From Bacillota bacterium (GTDB taxonomy: Bacteria; Bacillota; Clostridia; Oscillospirales; Oscillospiraceae): DNA of 64,000 nucleotides. The stretch covers positions 100,935-164,934 of the forward strand of contig JAUMWD010000001.1 of NCBI GenBank assembly GCA_030529825.1. Reading direction: 5' to 3'. Each line of letters opens with the position of its first letter. Position 1 is the stretch's first letter. The position numbers and the translations under genes were made by a program. Under the pieces are notes generated by a model. The model was not told the DNA's origin. It made no database searches and was given only the letters and a program-made list of their open reading frames with translations. Of this stretch, positions 1 to 7,815 are shown in pieces.

Positions 1-2092
1 GAATGCCCGAGGACTCGATTGCAATATCCGAACCGTTACCCATGGCAACGGAGCAGTCCGCACCGGCAAGGGCAGGCGTGTCGTTTATTCCGTCGCCCAC
101 CATGCAGATTGTTCTGCCCTCGGCCTTGAACTTGCGTATAATATCGGCTTTTTCAGTCGGGAGAACCCCCGACATAACATTTTCTATGCCTGCCTGTGCA
201 GCTATTGCGCGGGCAGTGCTTTCGTTGTCGCCCGTCACAAGCCATACATCTTTTCCGCTTTCCTTAAGTCTGCTTATAACCTGGCGCGCTTCGGGCTTTA
301 TAACATCCGCAACGCAAATGAGTCCCACTGCTTTTCCGTCAATGGAAACACATATTTCAGTCGCTTCTTTCTTTGGCAAAGAGGAAACATCCGCTCCGTT
401 ATTTTTCATGAATTTCCTGTTTCCGCAGAGCATCTTTTTTCCGTTTATTATACAGCTTATTCCGAGACCGTGATGGTTTTCAAAGTCACAAACCTTTTCG
501 GGCACAAACTCCGGTAAAGCCGATTTCGCATATTCAACAACCGCGTTTGCTACGGGATGGTCTGCAAGTATTTCTGCCGAGGCACATAAGCGCACTAGTT
601 CGTTTTCGCTCCTGCCGTCAAGGACAATAAGCTCCGTTACCTCGGGATTGCCTTTTGTAATTGTGCCTGTCTTATCGAAAATAACCGTGTCCGTCTTGTG
701 CGCGTTTTCGATGAATCTGCCCGAGCTGAATAGTATTCCGTTTTCGGCTGCGGTACCCGATGCGACCATAAGCGCAGTCGGAGTTGCAAGACCCAGTGCG
801 CAGGGGCAGGCAACAGACAAGACATCGCAGCAGGTTAAAAGCGCCTTTTCGAGATTGCCCGGTTTAAGCAGCTTATACCAAAGCCCGAAAACTCCTGCCG
901 CCGTGCCTATTACGGCAGGCACAAACCAGCCGGCAACACGGTCGGCAAACTTCTGAACGGGTGCCTTTTCACATTGAGCGCGCCTTACCGCAGACACTAT
1001 CTGATGCAAAACAGACTGCTTTCCCAGACCCTGCGCAAGCACATTGACAGAGCCTGCTCTGCACAGACTTCCGCCGATAACGCGGTCGCCTGTTTGCTTA
1101 TCAACGGGCATACTTTCGCCCGTCAGCATAGATTCGTCAATCGAACAATTGCCTTCCGCAATGACACCGTCAACGGGGACTCTTTCTCCTGCACGTATAA
1201 GCACCTTGTCGTTAGGTACAATGTTCTCAATCGGTTTTTCGATAAACTCATTGCCCTCAAGCACCATTGCGGTTTTTGGCTGAAGATGCAGCAGCTTTCT
1301 GATTGAGGCGTTTGCCTCTCCCGATGCCATCTGCTCGATATACTTGCCGAACAGAATCAGCGACAGCAGAACTCCGTCGGAGCCGAAATATAGCGTGAAG
1401 TTGCTTTTTCTCGTAAATGTGATGTGCGAACTGTAAAGATATATGAGCGTTGAGGACAGGGATATCAGGGTATCCATACCGAAGGTTTTGTTTCGCAAAT
1501 CTCTCAAAGCGCCCTTGTAGAAATATCTGCCCGGGCCGAATTGAATAGCCGAAGCAATGGCAAATTGTGCCTTAGGATGCAGCTCCAACATCAGAAGTGA
1601 CGTGCCGGCAGCGGACTCGATGAGCGTTTTCAAAAGGTCCATTCTCTTTGTCAGTTCCTGGTCCTCGTCACCGCCACGGTTTTCTCCCGCAGATACGGTA
1701 TAGCCGAGATTGAGACACGCCTGAACAAGCTCTCTTGACTCAACTCCCACGGGCCAGAGATATACCGTTATGATGCCGTTTTCACAGACAGATACATCCT
1801 TTACCCCGTGGACTTCGCGAAGCTTTGTAACGAGCTCTGCCGAAGACACCTCCGAGCTTTCATCGGGTATCAGATCCTGCTCTTCAACGGGAACACGAAA
1901 GCCAGCTTTTTTGATATATGCGCTTATCATGGCAATGTCGGTTTCGCTTTCATTGTATGTAATACTTGCCGAGGATGCTGTGAAGTTAACCTGCGCACTC
2001 TTGACTCCGTGCAGGCGTGAAATCACTCTGTCAAGCCTTGCAACGCAGGCGGCGCACTCCATATCAAGTATTTTCAGAGATATTTCCGTCAT
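1..2092 (-). CDS. copA: Copper-exporting P1B-type ATPase, C-terminus cut by window edge
   Basis: ATP-driven membrane pump of the heavy-metal P1B family, most likely exporting Cu(I). The first ~25 residues carry a heavy-metal-binding ferredoxin-like domain with the ligand motif MECAACV. A second, diverged N-terminal segment lacks CxxC. Further along are the ion-channel motif CPC in VACPCALGLATP, the phosphorylation site DKTGTIT and the hinge GDGIND. The frame is open to base 1, so only the last transmembrane segments are missing. The start at 2092 is set by the GGTGAT Shine-Dalgarno just upstream. It lies 67 bases downstream of the 170-residue membrane protein gene on the same strand and is probably co-transcribed. 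CPC fits copper or silver; the P1B-1 signature residues in the last helices lie outside the window. Confidence 0.93.
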   Translation of the reverse strand, partial: MTEISLKILDMECAACVARLDRVISRLHGVKSAQVNFTASSASITYNESETDIAMISAYIKKAGFRVPVEEQDLIPDESSEVSSAELVTKLREVHGVKDVSVCENGIITVYLWPVGVESRELVQACLNLGYTVSAGENRGGDEDQELTKRMDLLKTLIESAAGTSLLMLELHPKAQFAIASAIQFGPGRYFYKGALRDLRNKTFGMDTLISLSSTLIYLYSSHITFTRKSNFTLYFGSDGVLLSLILFGKYIEQMASGEANASIRKLLHLQPKTAMVLEGNEFIEKPIENIVPNDKVLIRAGERVPVDGVIAEGNCSIDESMLTGESMPVDKQTGDRVIGGSLCRAGSVNVLAQGLGKQSVLHQIVSAVRRAQCEKAPVQKFADRVAGWFVPAVIGTAAGVFGLWYKLLKPGNLEKALLTCCDVLSVACPCALGLATPTALMVASGTAAENGILFSSGRFIENAHKTDTVIFDKTGTITKGNPEVTELIVLDGRSENELVRLCASAEILADHPVANAVVEYAKSALPEFVPEKVCDFENHHGLGISCIINGKKMLCGNRKFMKNNGADVSSLPKKEATEICVSIDGKAVGLICVADVIKPEARQVISRLKESGKDVWLVTGDNESTARAIAAQAGIENVMSGVLPTEKADIIRKFKAEGRTICMVGDGINDTPALAGADCSVAMGNGSDIAIESSGI

Positions 2093-2119
2093 TTACATCA
2101 CCTTCGAAATTGTAACAAA

Positions 2120-2144
2120 CAGGAGGAGCAATATACCCCTCCTG
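2120..2144 (-). terminator. Intra-operon hairpin upstream of copA
   Basis: CAGGAGG and CCTCCTG form a 7-bp stem with an 11-base loop, followed on the minus strand by TTTGTT. It sits between the 170-residue membrane protein gene and copA. The short broken T-run suggests partial termination or mRNA processing rather than a full stop. Confidence 0.4.
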
Positions 2145-2159
2145 CTTAAAACAGCTATA

Positions 2160-2672
2160 TTATGCTTCTTCTGCCTTTTCCTTGAGTTCCTTGCGTTTCT
2201 TGTTTGCAATGATAAATGCAGGAGTTGAAGCAACGGGAAGGATGAACAGGAGCGCCCAGTCAATCCAGTTGATACCCTGATAGAATTTGCCCTCGTGCAT
2301 TACGCCCTTGTTGAGCTTGAAGTAGTTGTAGTTCCAGATACCCCAAACATCGGTGGTGGGCTTCCACATATGCACCTTTAGGAATGCTGCACTAGTGATG
2401 ATGCCTTCAGCCATAACAAGGCCGGTTGCGGAGGAACGTTTGTTCTTAATAAGGAATTCGCTGATAGTAGGCATTACATATACGGCAAGGTTAATTGCCA
2501 AAAGCTGCAGAGGAATTCTGTATTTCCATCTGAATGCCTGGTAGAAATGGTCGCCGTCATGTGCCAGGGTTGCGCCAAGCACCAGACGGTTGGCAAGTTT
2601 GACTGCTGCGGCAGTCTTGTCGTCCATGCGGACATTCAGGAATTTCGCTTCGTCTTTCATATTGATTCCCAT
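2160..2672 (-). CDS. Unknown membrane protein upstream of copA
   Basis: A 170-residue protein that I do not recognise. Two clear hydrophobic stretches, about residues 53-75 and 134-156, suggest at least two membrane helices; a weaker one lies near 80-100. The tail is strongly charged (KKRKELKEKAEE). There is no cysteine or Met-rich motif that would mark it as a copper protein. The start at 2672 is supported by GGGAG seven bases upstream. It is divergent from the TetR gene, shares with it a region full of inverted repeats, and precedes copA, so it is probably part of a TetR-controlled operon. Confidence 0.75.
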   Translation of the reverse strand: MGINMKDEAKFLNVRMDDKTAAAVKLANRLVLGATLAHDGDHFYQAFRWKYRIPLQLLAINLAVYVMPTISEFLIKNKRSSATGLVMAEGIITSAAFLKVHMWKPTTDVWGIWNYNYFKLNKGVMHEGKFYQGINWIDWALLFILPVASTPAFIIANKKRKELKEKAEEA

Positions 2673-2715
2673 ATGTATTCTCCCTTCAAAGTGTTGTTTA
2701 TCAGTGCTTTTTGGG

Positions 2716-2803
2716 TTACCATGCGGTCAACAGTTACCACTTGGTAAATTAAAAATATCACATAGTGCAAAGCTTGTCAACAGCTTTGTTGACCGAATGG
2801 TAA
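2716..2803. promoter_or_regulatory. TetR operator cluster in divergent promoter region
   Basis: Three related palindromic signals lie between the divergent genes. TTGACCGNATGGTAA occurs twice in opposite orientation: reverse complement at 2716-2731 and forward at 2788-2803, matching in 15 of 16 bases with flanks. TTACCA-CT-TGGTAA at 2734-2747 is a compact palindrome of the same half-site. GTCAACA-GCTT-TGTTGAC is a fourth palindrome at 2776-2793. The forward copy contains the -35 box of the TetR gene, so binding there would block transcription. This is the expected layout for autoregulation and control of the copA operon. Confidence 0.65.
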
Positions 2804-2817
2804 ATCTGTGTTAAAAT
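2789..2817 (+). promoter_or_regulatory. SigA promoter of the TetR gene
   Basis: TTGACC (2789-2794), a 17-bp spacer and TAAAAT (2812-2817). The predicted transcription start, six or seven bases downstream, falls on or next to the ATG at 2824, so the mRNA is probably leaderless. Confidence 0.65.
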
Positions 2818-2823
2818 ACCGCC

Positions 2824-3405
2824 ATGCCTATTATTGTTGATAAAGAAAAAGTACGCCTGGAAATCCTCATGGCTTTCCAGCGCTGCATAGAGACAAAACC
2901 CATTGACAAGGTTTCTCTTCGTGATATCGCCGCTGAGGCAGGAATGTCGCACCCTAAGCTTCTCAACTATTTTGAGAACAAGGATGAACTGATACTGACC
3001 TATGTCAAGTACACAAAGGACTATATGTCTCAGCATTGTATGACCTGGTTTATGACCCATAACAGAAAGGATTATGAATCGAACCTGGCATACATGAACG
3101 AATTCATGCGCTATGTTGCCGATGCTCCCGAGGGCGAATTGCGCCCGAATGCAACCACTCAGACATATGTTCTCGGCCACTACAGCAAGGAAATCGGCGA
3201 GATGGTAACGGCTGAGTTCCGTGAATGGCGTGAAATTATGGAAAAATGCCTTGTTACGATTTACGGCGAAGATGTGGGCAAAAAAGAAGCTGAAGCGATG
3301 ATGATTCTCATCTCAGGAACCTTCATCTGTAACTATAACCGTGCTCTGACAGGTGAGATAAACGACAACATAATCGGCTATCTCGGCAACCTGACGAAAT
3401 CATGA
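2824..3405 (+). CDS. TetR/AcrR-family transcriptional regulator
   Basis: A 193-residue one-component repressor. The N-terminus (MPIIVDKEKVR, then a helix-turn-helix around residues 28-50 with SLRDIAAEAGM and LLNYFENKDEL) is typical of TetR proteins; the rest is a helical ligand-binding domain without recognisable signature. The start at 2824 matches the usual TetR N-terminus although no Shine-Dalgarno precedes it. It is divergent from the membrane protein/copA operon and surrounded by palindromes, so it probably represses both sides. TetR control of a copper ATPase is uncommon (CsoR, CopY and CueR are the usual types), so the inducer may not be copper. Confidence 0.88.
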   Translation: MPIIVDKEKVRLEILMAFQRCIETKPIDKVSLRDIAAEAGMSHPKLLNYFENKDELILTYVKYTKDYMSQHCMTWFMTHNRKDYESNLAYMNEFMRYVADAPEGELRPNATTQTYVLGHYSKEIGEMVTAEFREWREIMEKCLVTIYGEDVGKKEAEAMMILISGTFICNYNRALTGEINDNIIGYLGNLTKS

Positions 3406-3460
3406 TAACCAAACTATACCCTTATTTTTACCCTTAAGAGGTAAAACTGCTGAAGAACGA

Positions 3461-3540
3461 TTGGACTAAAAGTTACGAAAACACATGATTCTGACAAATA
3501 ATCAATGTTTTTAGACTAAATTAGTTGTATTAGACGTAAA
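3461..3540. repeat. Short direct repeats, possible integrase arm sites
   Basis: TTGGACTAAA (3461-3470), TTAGACTAAA (3511-3520) and TTAGACGTAAA (3530-3540) are three similar direct repeats just left of the tRNA-like 3' end. Tyrosine integrases often bind such arm-type repeats beside the core site. No integrase is in the window, so this is inference from position. Confidence 0.4.
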
Positions 3541-3548
3541 TCCGTTAA

Positions 3549-3571
3549 TTCAAGTCCCGCCTCGCGCACCA
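3549..3571 (+). other. tRNA-Leu-like 3' end fragment, candidate attR site
   Basis: The 23 bases have the shape of a tRNA 3' end: TTCAAGT (T-loop), CCCGC (T-stem 3' half), CTCGCGC (acceptor 3' half), A (discriminator) and CCA. The upstream T-stem partner is absent, since the five preceding bases do not pair, so this is not a whole tRNA. T-loop and CCA context resemble bacterial tRNA-Leu. A tRNA terminator follows directly. Such orphan 3' ends arise when an element integrates into a tRNA gene, which would make the TetR/copA block the right end of an island. Confidence 0.6.
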
Positions 3572-3575
3572 TAAT

Positions 3576-3605
3576 AAAAAGACCAACCGTCAGGTTGGTC
3601 TTTTT
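3576..3605. terminator. Bidirectional Rho-independent terminator
   Basis: AAAAAGACCAACC-GTCA-GGTTGGTCTTTTT, a 13-bp stem counting the A/T flanks, works on both strands. It closes the tRNA-like remnant from the left and the kdpE operon from the right. Confidence 0.85.
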
Positions 3606-3655
3606 GTTTTGATGAGAGGGGTGTCACGGAAACTTTGAAGTCAACACGAGCTGCC

Positions 3656-4357
3656 TTACTGATGCCGCAGCATACGGTAGCCGATGCCTATGTGAGTCTG
3701 AATATACTGCGGATTTGCGGGGTCCTTCTCTAATTTCTTCCGCAGCATGGCCATATAGACTCGCAGAGACTGAACATCGGAGGCGGTGGGGCTTCCCCAT
3801 ACCTCCTTCAGAATATAGTTGTGAGTCAGCACCTTGCCCGTGTTTTTTGCCAGCAGGCAGGCGAGCTTGTATTCAATGGGCGTGAGGTGGATTTCCTCAC
3901 CGTCGAGGAAAACACAGCCTGCGGCGTAGTCGATTTTAAGACCGCCGTTTTCGTAAACACTGGCTTCCTCGCTGAGACGCTGGCTGTCATATCTCACACG
4001 GCGCAGAGCAACGCGCAGTCTTGCCAGCAGCTCGTCAACGGAAAAGGGCTTTGTCAGATAGTCGTCTGCTCCGGCATCCAGGGCCATAACCTTGTCTGAA
4101 TCCTCACTCCTTGCGGAGACAACAATGATGGGCATATTGCTCCAGGCGCGGATTTTGCTTATTATCTCAACACCGTCCATGTCGGGAAGTCCCAGGTCGA
4201 GAAGCATAACATCGGGCTTGTAGGTCAGTGCCTCCATAACGGCGGAGGCACCCGTTTTTGCGCACTTATACTGATAGTCCTGGGTTTCAAGGGTGGTGGC
4301 AATGAGGCTGGCGACGGCATTGTCGTCCTCCACTATAAGTATCTGCGGTTTATTCAT
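3656..4357 (-). CDS. kdpE: OmpR-family response regulator, KdpE-like
   Basis: A 233-residue response regulator: receiver domain (residues ~5-118) with the acidic pair E10-D11-D12, phospho-acceptor Asp54 (MLLDLGLPDMDG) and the conserved lysine in LTKPF, followed by a winged-helix DNA-binding domain (~135-230). Length and partner match KdpE. It is the second gene of a two-gene operon and overlaps the kinase gene by eight bases (ATGAATAA), so translation is coupled. With no kdpFABC nearby and trkA-trkH divergent, its target is probably the Trk promoter region. Confidence 0.88.
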   Translation of the reverse strand: MNKPQILIVEDDNAVASLIATTLETQDYQYKCAKTGASAVMEALTYKPDVMLLDLGLPDMDGVEIISKIRAWSNMPIIVVSARSEDSDKVMALDAGADDYLTKPFSVDELLARLRVALRRVRYDSQRLSEEASVYENGGLKIDYAAGCVFLDGEEIHLTPIEYKLACLLAKNTGKVLTHNYILKEVWGSPTASDVQSLRVYMAMLRKKLEKDPANPQYIQTHIGIGYRMLRHQ

Positions 4358-6296
4358 TTTCCTTCACCTCGGCTTTCGGCAGTGTAAATGTAAACACCGC
4401 ACCATGGGGCTTGTTGTCGGACACGGAGATTGTGCCGCCGTGGGCAAGCACAATGCTTTTGCAAAGGGCGAGACCGAGGCCGAGACCTCTGCGGCTGTCT
4501 CCTCCGGCATTGCTTCCCGTATAAAACATATCGAATATTTTTGCCTTTGACTCCGGGGGAATTCCCGATCCGTCATCGGCAATTCTTATTTGTACGAGGT
4601 CACCGGCGTCCTCCGCGGAAACGGTGATGCAGGAGCCCTCGGGAGTGTACTTAACTGCGTTGTTCACAAGATTGATGAGCACCTGAATTATCAGACGGAC
4701 ATCAATGTATGCCATGAGATAGTCATTATCTATTTCCACGGAAATATTATGCTTTTCGCCATTGCGGTCGATGTGAGCCAAAGCGTCGCGGATGACATCA
4801 CCCACAAGCTCGGGCTGTGTGTTGGCGAGCTTTCCGTCGGCTTCAATTCGGGTAATGGAGAGCAGGTTTTCCACAAGATTTATCAGCCACTGCGAATCAT
4901 CGTAAATATCGCTGTAAATACTCTTGCGAGTGGCCTCGTTGAGCTCGTTTTCCATAAGCAGGGCCGCATTTCCGGATATGCCCGTGAGTGGGGTGCGCAA
5001 ATCATGGGAGATGGAGCGCAGGAGATTGGCGCGAAGCTCTTCAGTACGGGCTTTTTCCTCGATTTCCCGCTTTTCTCTTGTGTTGTATTCGCTTTCGAGG
5101 ATGATTCCGCACTCATCAAGAATGGTAACCATGAGGGTTTTCTCAAAACCCTCGGGACCCCGTGCTTTGTCAAGAGCCACGCAAACCACCGCAAGCACGC
5201 TTTTCGCACCTCTGATTGCCATGTACAGACCGTGGGATTCGGGGAAGTTAGAGGTGGACTTACCGGCCTGCCTGTTGTTTTTAAGTACCCATTCGGCAAT
5301 GCTGCGCTCTTCAGGCTTCAGATAGCCCTCCAAATCCTTTCCCTCGTATTCGGGAAACAGCAGAGGCTCCTGAAGCTCGTTGTTTCTCACGGGATAGATG
5401 ACGATGTCTTTTTCAAGAAGTCTTCCCAACTGCGCGGCTGTTGCCGAGAGGATTTCCTCCTCGTTTTCCGCCTTCTGAAGCTTCTGACTTGTTTCGAGAA
5501 GAATCTCGGTGCGGTAGGCGCGCTGGGCAGTCAATATGGTTTGCTGCTTAATGCGCGTTGTCAGCGAGGAAATGAGAAACGCCGCAATGAACATTATTAT
5601 AAATGTCGCTATGTGGCTGGGGTCGGCAAACAGTGAAAAATAAGGTGCTGTAAAAAAGAAATTAAATATAAGCACCGACAGTATCGAGGTCAGCAGACTG
5701 TAGCTTCGTCCTCTGGTTGTCATGGCGATGCCCAAAACGCCTAAAATATATACGACTATGACATTGGCGGTGGAAAAGCCGAAGCGGGTGAAGGCAAAGC
5801 CGATAAGCGTACACAGTGTGAGAATGGCAATGGTTTTCACTACATCTGCAGCACTGAAATGCTCATCGGAGAAATTCCGACGTTTTGCCTTGGCCTCGGC
5901 GCTGCTTGTGTCGGGGATGACAAAAACATCAATGTCCGGGGCTAACTCATTGAGCCTGTCTATGAGGTTTTTAGAAGGAAACAGACCGCGCTTGCTGGGG
6001 CTTTTGCCCAAAACAATCTTTGTGGTGCCGCTGACTCTTGCGTATTCGGCAATCTGCGTTGCCGCGTCCTCGCCGTAGAGCGTCGTCACCTGAGCGCCGA
6101 AATGCTGTGCAAGACGGATGTTGTCCGTAAGACGCTGCTTTGACTCAAGGTCAAACTGCTCAAAATTCGAAGGCTGAACAAACAGGGCGCAAAGACTTCC
6201 GTTAAAGGCCTTTGCGATTTTCGCGCCTGCCCGTATGACCTTGGAATTTGACGGGGCTCCCGATATGCAAATCAGTATTTTTTCGCTGCGTTCCAT
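4350..6296 (-). CDS. kdpD: KdpD-like sensor histidine kinase lacking the N-terminal KdpD domain
   Basis: A membrane sensor kinase that phosphorylates the adjacent response regulator. From the start at 6296 (648 residues) it has a universal-stress-protein domain (~5-128), four close membrane helices of the DUF4118 type (~152-245), a GAF-like region (~260-400), the histidine box SISHDLRTPLTG with His431, and a HATPase domain with GLGLGLALCKS. Canonical KdpD has about 890 residues; the ~200-residue N-terminal P-loop domain is absent here. The start at 6296 is preferred because AAGGAGG lies nine bases upstream, while it abuts the alternative ATG at 6305. In other Firmicutes the USP domain of KdpD binds c-di-AMP; whether this one does is unknown. 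Confidence 0.88.
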   Translation of the reverse strand: MERSEKILICISGAPSNSKVIRAGAKIAKAFNGSLCALFVQPSNFEQFDLESKQRLTDNIRLAQHFGAQVTTLYGEDAATQIAEYARVSGTTKIVLGKSPSKRGLFPSKNLIDRLNELAPDIDVFVIPDTSSAEAKAKRRNFSDEHFSAADVVKTIAILTLCTLIGFAFTRFGFSTANVIVVYILGVLGIAMTTRGRSYSLLTSILSVLIFNFFFTAPYFSLFADPSHIATFIIMFIAAFLISSLTTRIKQQTILTAQRAYRTEILLETSQKLQKAENEEEILSATAAQLGRLLEKDIVIYPVRNNELQEPLLFPEYEGKDLEGYLKPEERSIAEWVLKNNRQAGKSTSNFPESHGLYMAIRGAKSVLAVVCVALDKARGPEGFEKTLMVTILDECGIILESEYNTREKREIEEKARTEELRANLLRSISHDLRTPLTGISGNAALLMENELNEATRKSIYSDIYDDSQWLINLVENLLSITRIEADGKLANTQPELVGDVIRDALAHIDRNGEKHNISVEIDNDYLMAYIDVRLIIQVLINLVNNAVKYTPEGSCITVSAEDAGDLVQIRIADDGSGIPPESKAKIFDMFYTGSNAGGDSRRGLGLGLALCKSIVLAHGGTISVSDNKPHGAVFTFTLPKAEVKENE

Positions 6297-6320
6297 GTCT
6301 GCCATCCTCCTTCCGGCGCA

Positions 6321-6348
6321 AGTATATCACATATGGCTGCCGGGTAAA
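6321..6348 (-). promoter_or_regulatory. Promoter of the kdpDE operon
   Basis: On the minus strand TTTACC (6348-6343), a 16-bp spacer and TATACT (6326-6321), with an extended -10 TGA just upstream. The Shine-Dalgarno starts almost at the predicted transcript end, giving a very short leader. Confidence 0.5.
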
Positions 6349-6385
6349 AGTAGTTTTGGTGTATTTTTTAATACAATTTTAATGT

Positions 6386-6418
6386 GCGCATAAATCCTCT
6401 AATCCCATTCTTATGCGC
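6386..6418. promoter_or_regulatory. Inverted repeat upstream of trkA
   Basis: GCGCATAA (6386-6393) and TTATGCGC (6411-6418) are perfect 8-bp arms 17 bases apart, 36 bases upstream of trkA and inside the divergent region. It may be an operator, for instance for the KdpE-like regulator, or an mRNA leader hairpin. No convincing -35/-10 pair for trkA was found. Confidence 0.45.
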
Positions 6419-6453
6419 TTGGTGATACATTGAGGGAAGAAAGAGGCGATAAG

Positions 6454-7815
6454 ATGAAAATTATAATCTGCGGCTGCGGCAAGATAGGAAAGAGCATACT
6501 CGAAAGTCTTGTGCGCGAGGGCCACGAAATCACGGTAATTGACACCGAGCCCTCAGTCATAAGCAGTGTTACGGAAATCTACGATGTAATGGGCATATGC
6601 GCCTCCTGTACGAGCTGCGATGCACTGTCCCGGGCGTCGGTGCAGTCTGCGGGACTTTTCGTTGCCGCAACCAGCAGCGATGAGGTGAATATGCTGGCCT
6701 GCTTCCTTGCCGGACGCATGGGTGCAGAGCATACGGTTGCCCGCATAGGCAATAAGGAAAACAACATAGATAATCTTGATTTCATAAAGCGCGAGCTGGG
6801 ACTTTCCATGATTATCAATCCGGACTTGCTCACCGCCCAGACCATATACAATATTCTTAAGTTCCCCTCTGCCGTAAAATCCGAAACCTTCACAAGACGG
6901 CGCTTTGAAATGGCAGAGCTCACGGTTAAGTCCGATTCGATACTAAACGGTGCCGTGCTGTATTATCTGCGGAGCAGACTTAATATACCATTCCTTGTGT
7001 GCTGCGTCCTGCGTGAAAACAAGGCCTACATACCCAAGGGCGATTTCACTCTGCAGGCAGGCGACAGAATCGGTCTGTTAGCGGCCCCCGATGATATGCA
7101 CAAGGTTCTGAAATACATCGGAATACTGCAAAAGCGGGCAAAGGATGTAATGGTCCTGGGCGGCAGCCGTATAGCCGTTTACCTTGCAAAGGAGCTTACA
7201 AGAAGCGGAAATAATGTGACGATAATCGAGAAAAACCAGTCCCGCTGCAATGAGCTGTGCGCGGCGCTTCCTCAGGCGGTAAACATTATCTGCGGTGACG
7301 GTACGCGCCATGCGCTGCTGTCCGAGGAGGGCCTCGACCGTACGGATGCTTTCGTATCGCTGACGGGAATGGACGAGGAGAACATATTGAGCTCCTACTG
7401 TGCTCTGGACCGAAAGGTGCCGAAAATAATCACCAAGGCAAATCAGGACGGCTTCGGCGACATCAGCGAGAAGCTGGGGCTTGACTGCATCGTGTCACCG
7501 CGCCGCATAACTGCGGATATTGTAACTCAATACGCAAGAGCTCTCCAGAATTCACAGGGCAGTAAAATCGAAACCCTGTACCGCCTTATGAACGGAGCTG
7601 TGGAGGCTCTGGAATTTGCCGTGTCGCCGGATTTCAGCCGGCTTAATACGCCCATTAAAGATCTGAATATTAAGCCCGGAATTCTGCTTGCGGGAATCAT
7701 TCGCGGCAGCAAAACCATTATCCCCGCCGGAAATGATGTAATACTTCCGGGAGATAATGTGATTGTGATAGCCGCAAATCAGAAGCTCTGCGATTTATCG
7801 GAAATAATGCTATGA
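6454..7815 (+). CDS. trkA: Trk potassium uptake regulatory subunit TrkA
   Basis: Cytoplasmic gating subunit of a Trk potassium channel. It has two tandem RCK modules, each a Rossmann domain followed by a TrkA-C domain: the first begins MKIIICGCGKIGKS (GxGxxG nucleotide site), the second near residue 225 (VMVLGGSRIAVYLAKEL). Length, about 453 residues, is normal. The start at 6454 is chosen because AGAGG lies seven bases upstream; an in-frame TTG at 6430 has no such site. It overlaps trkH by four bases (ATGA). The kdpDE-like pair is divergent, suggesting potassium- or c-di-AMP-linked control. Confidence 0.95.
   Translation: MKIIICGCGKIGKSILESLVREGHEITVIDTEPSVISSVTEIYDVMGICASCTSCDALSRASVQSAGLFVAATSSDEVNMLACFLAGRMGAEHTVARIGNKENNIDNLDFIKRELGLSMIINPDLLTAQTIYNILKFPSAVKSETFTRRRFEMAELTVKSDSILNGAVLYYLRSRLNIPFLVCCVLRENKAYIPKGDFTLQAGDRIGLLAAPDDMHKVLKYIGILQKRAKDVMVLGGSRIAVYLAKELTRSGNNVTIIEKNQSRCNELCAALPQAVNIICGDGTRHALLSEEGLDRTDAFVSLTGMDEENILSSYCALDRKVPKIITKANQDGFGDISEKLGLDCIVSPRRITADIVTQYARALQNSQGSKIETLYRLMNGAVEALEFAVSPDFSRLNTPIKDLNIKPGILLAGIIRGSKTIIPAGNDVILPGDNVIVIAANQKLCDLSEIML

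Noticed and set aside
3406-3655. Complete tRNA gene
   Set aside because: Only the 3' end of a tRNA is present; the D-arm, anticodon arm and 5' acceptor strand are absent, so it is listed as a candidate attachment site.
4590-5636. 348-residue open frame opposite kdpD
   Set aside because: Shadow of a clear histidine kinase gene.
6306-6453. c-di-AMP (ydaO) riboswitch in front of trkA
   Set aside because: Expected for potassium uptake genes, but the gap is only about 150 bases including the divergent promoter, and no ydaO-like conserved segments were seen; only an inverted repeat is visible.
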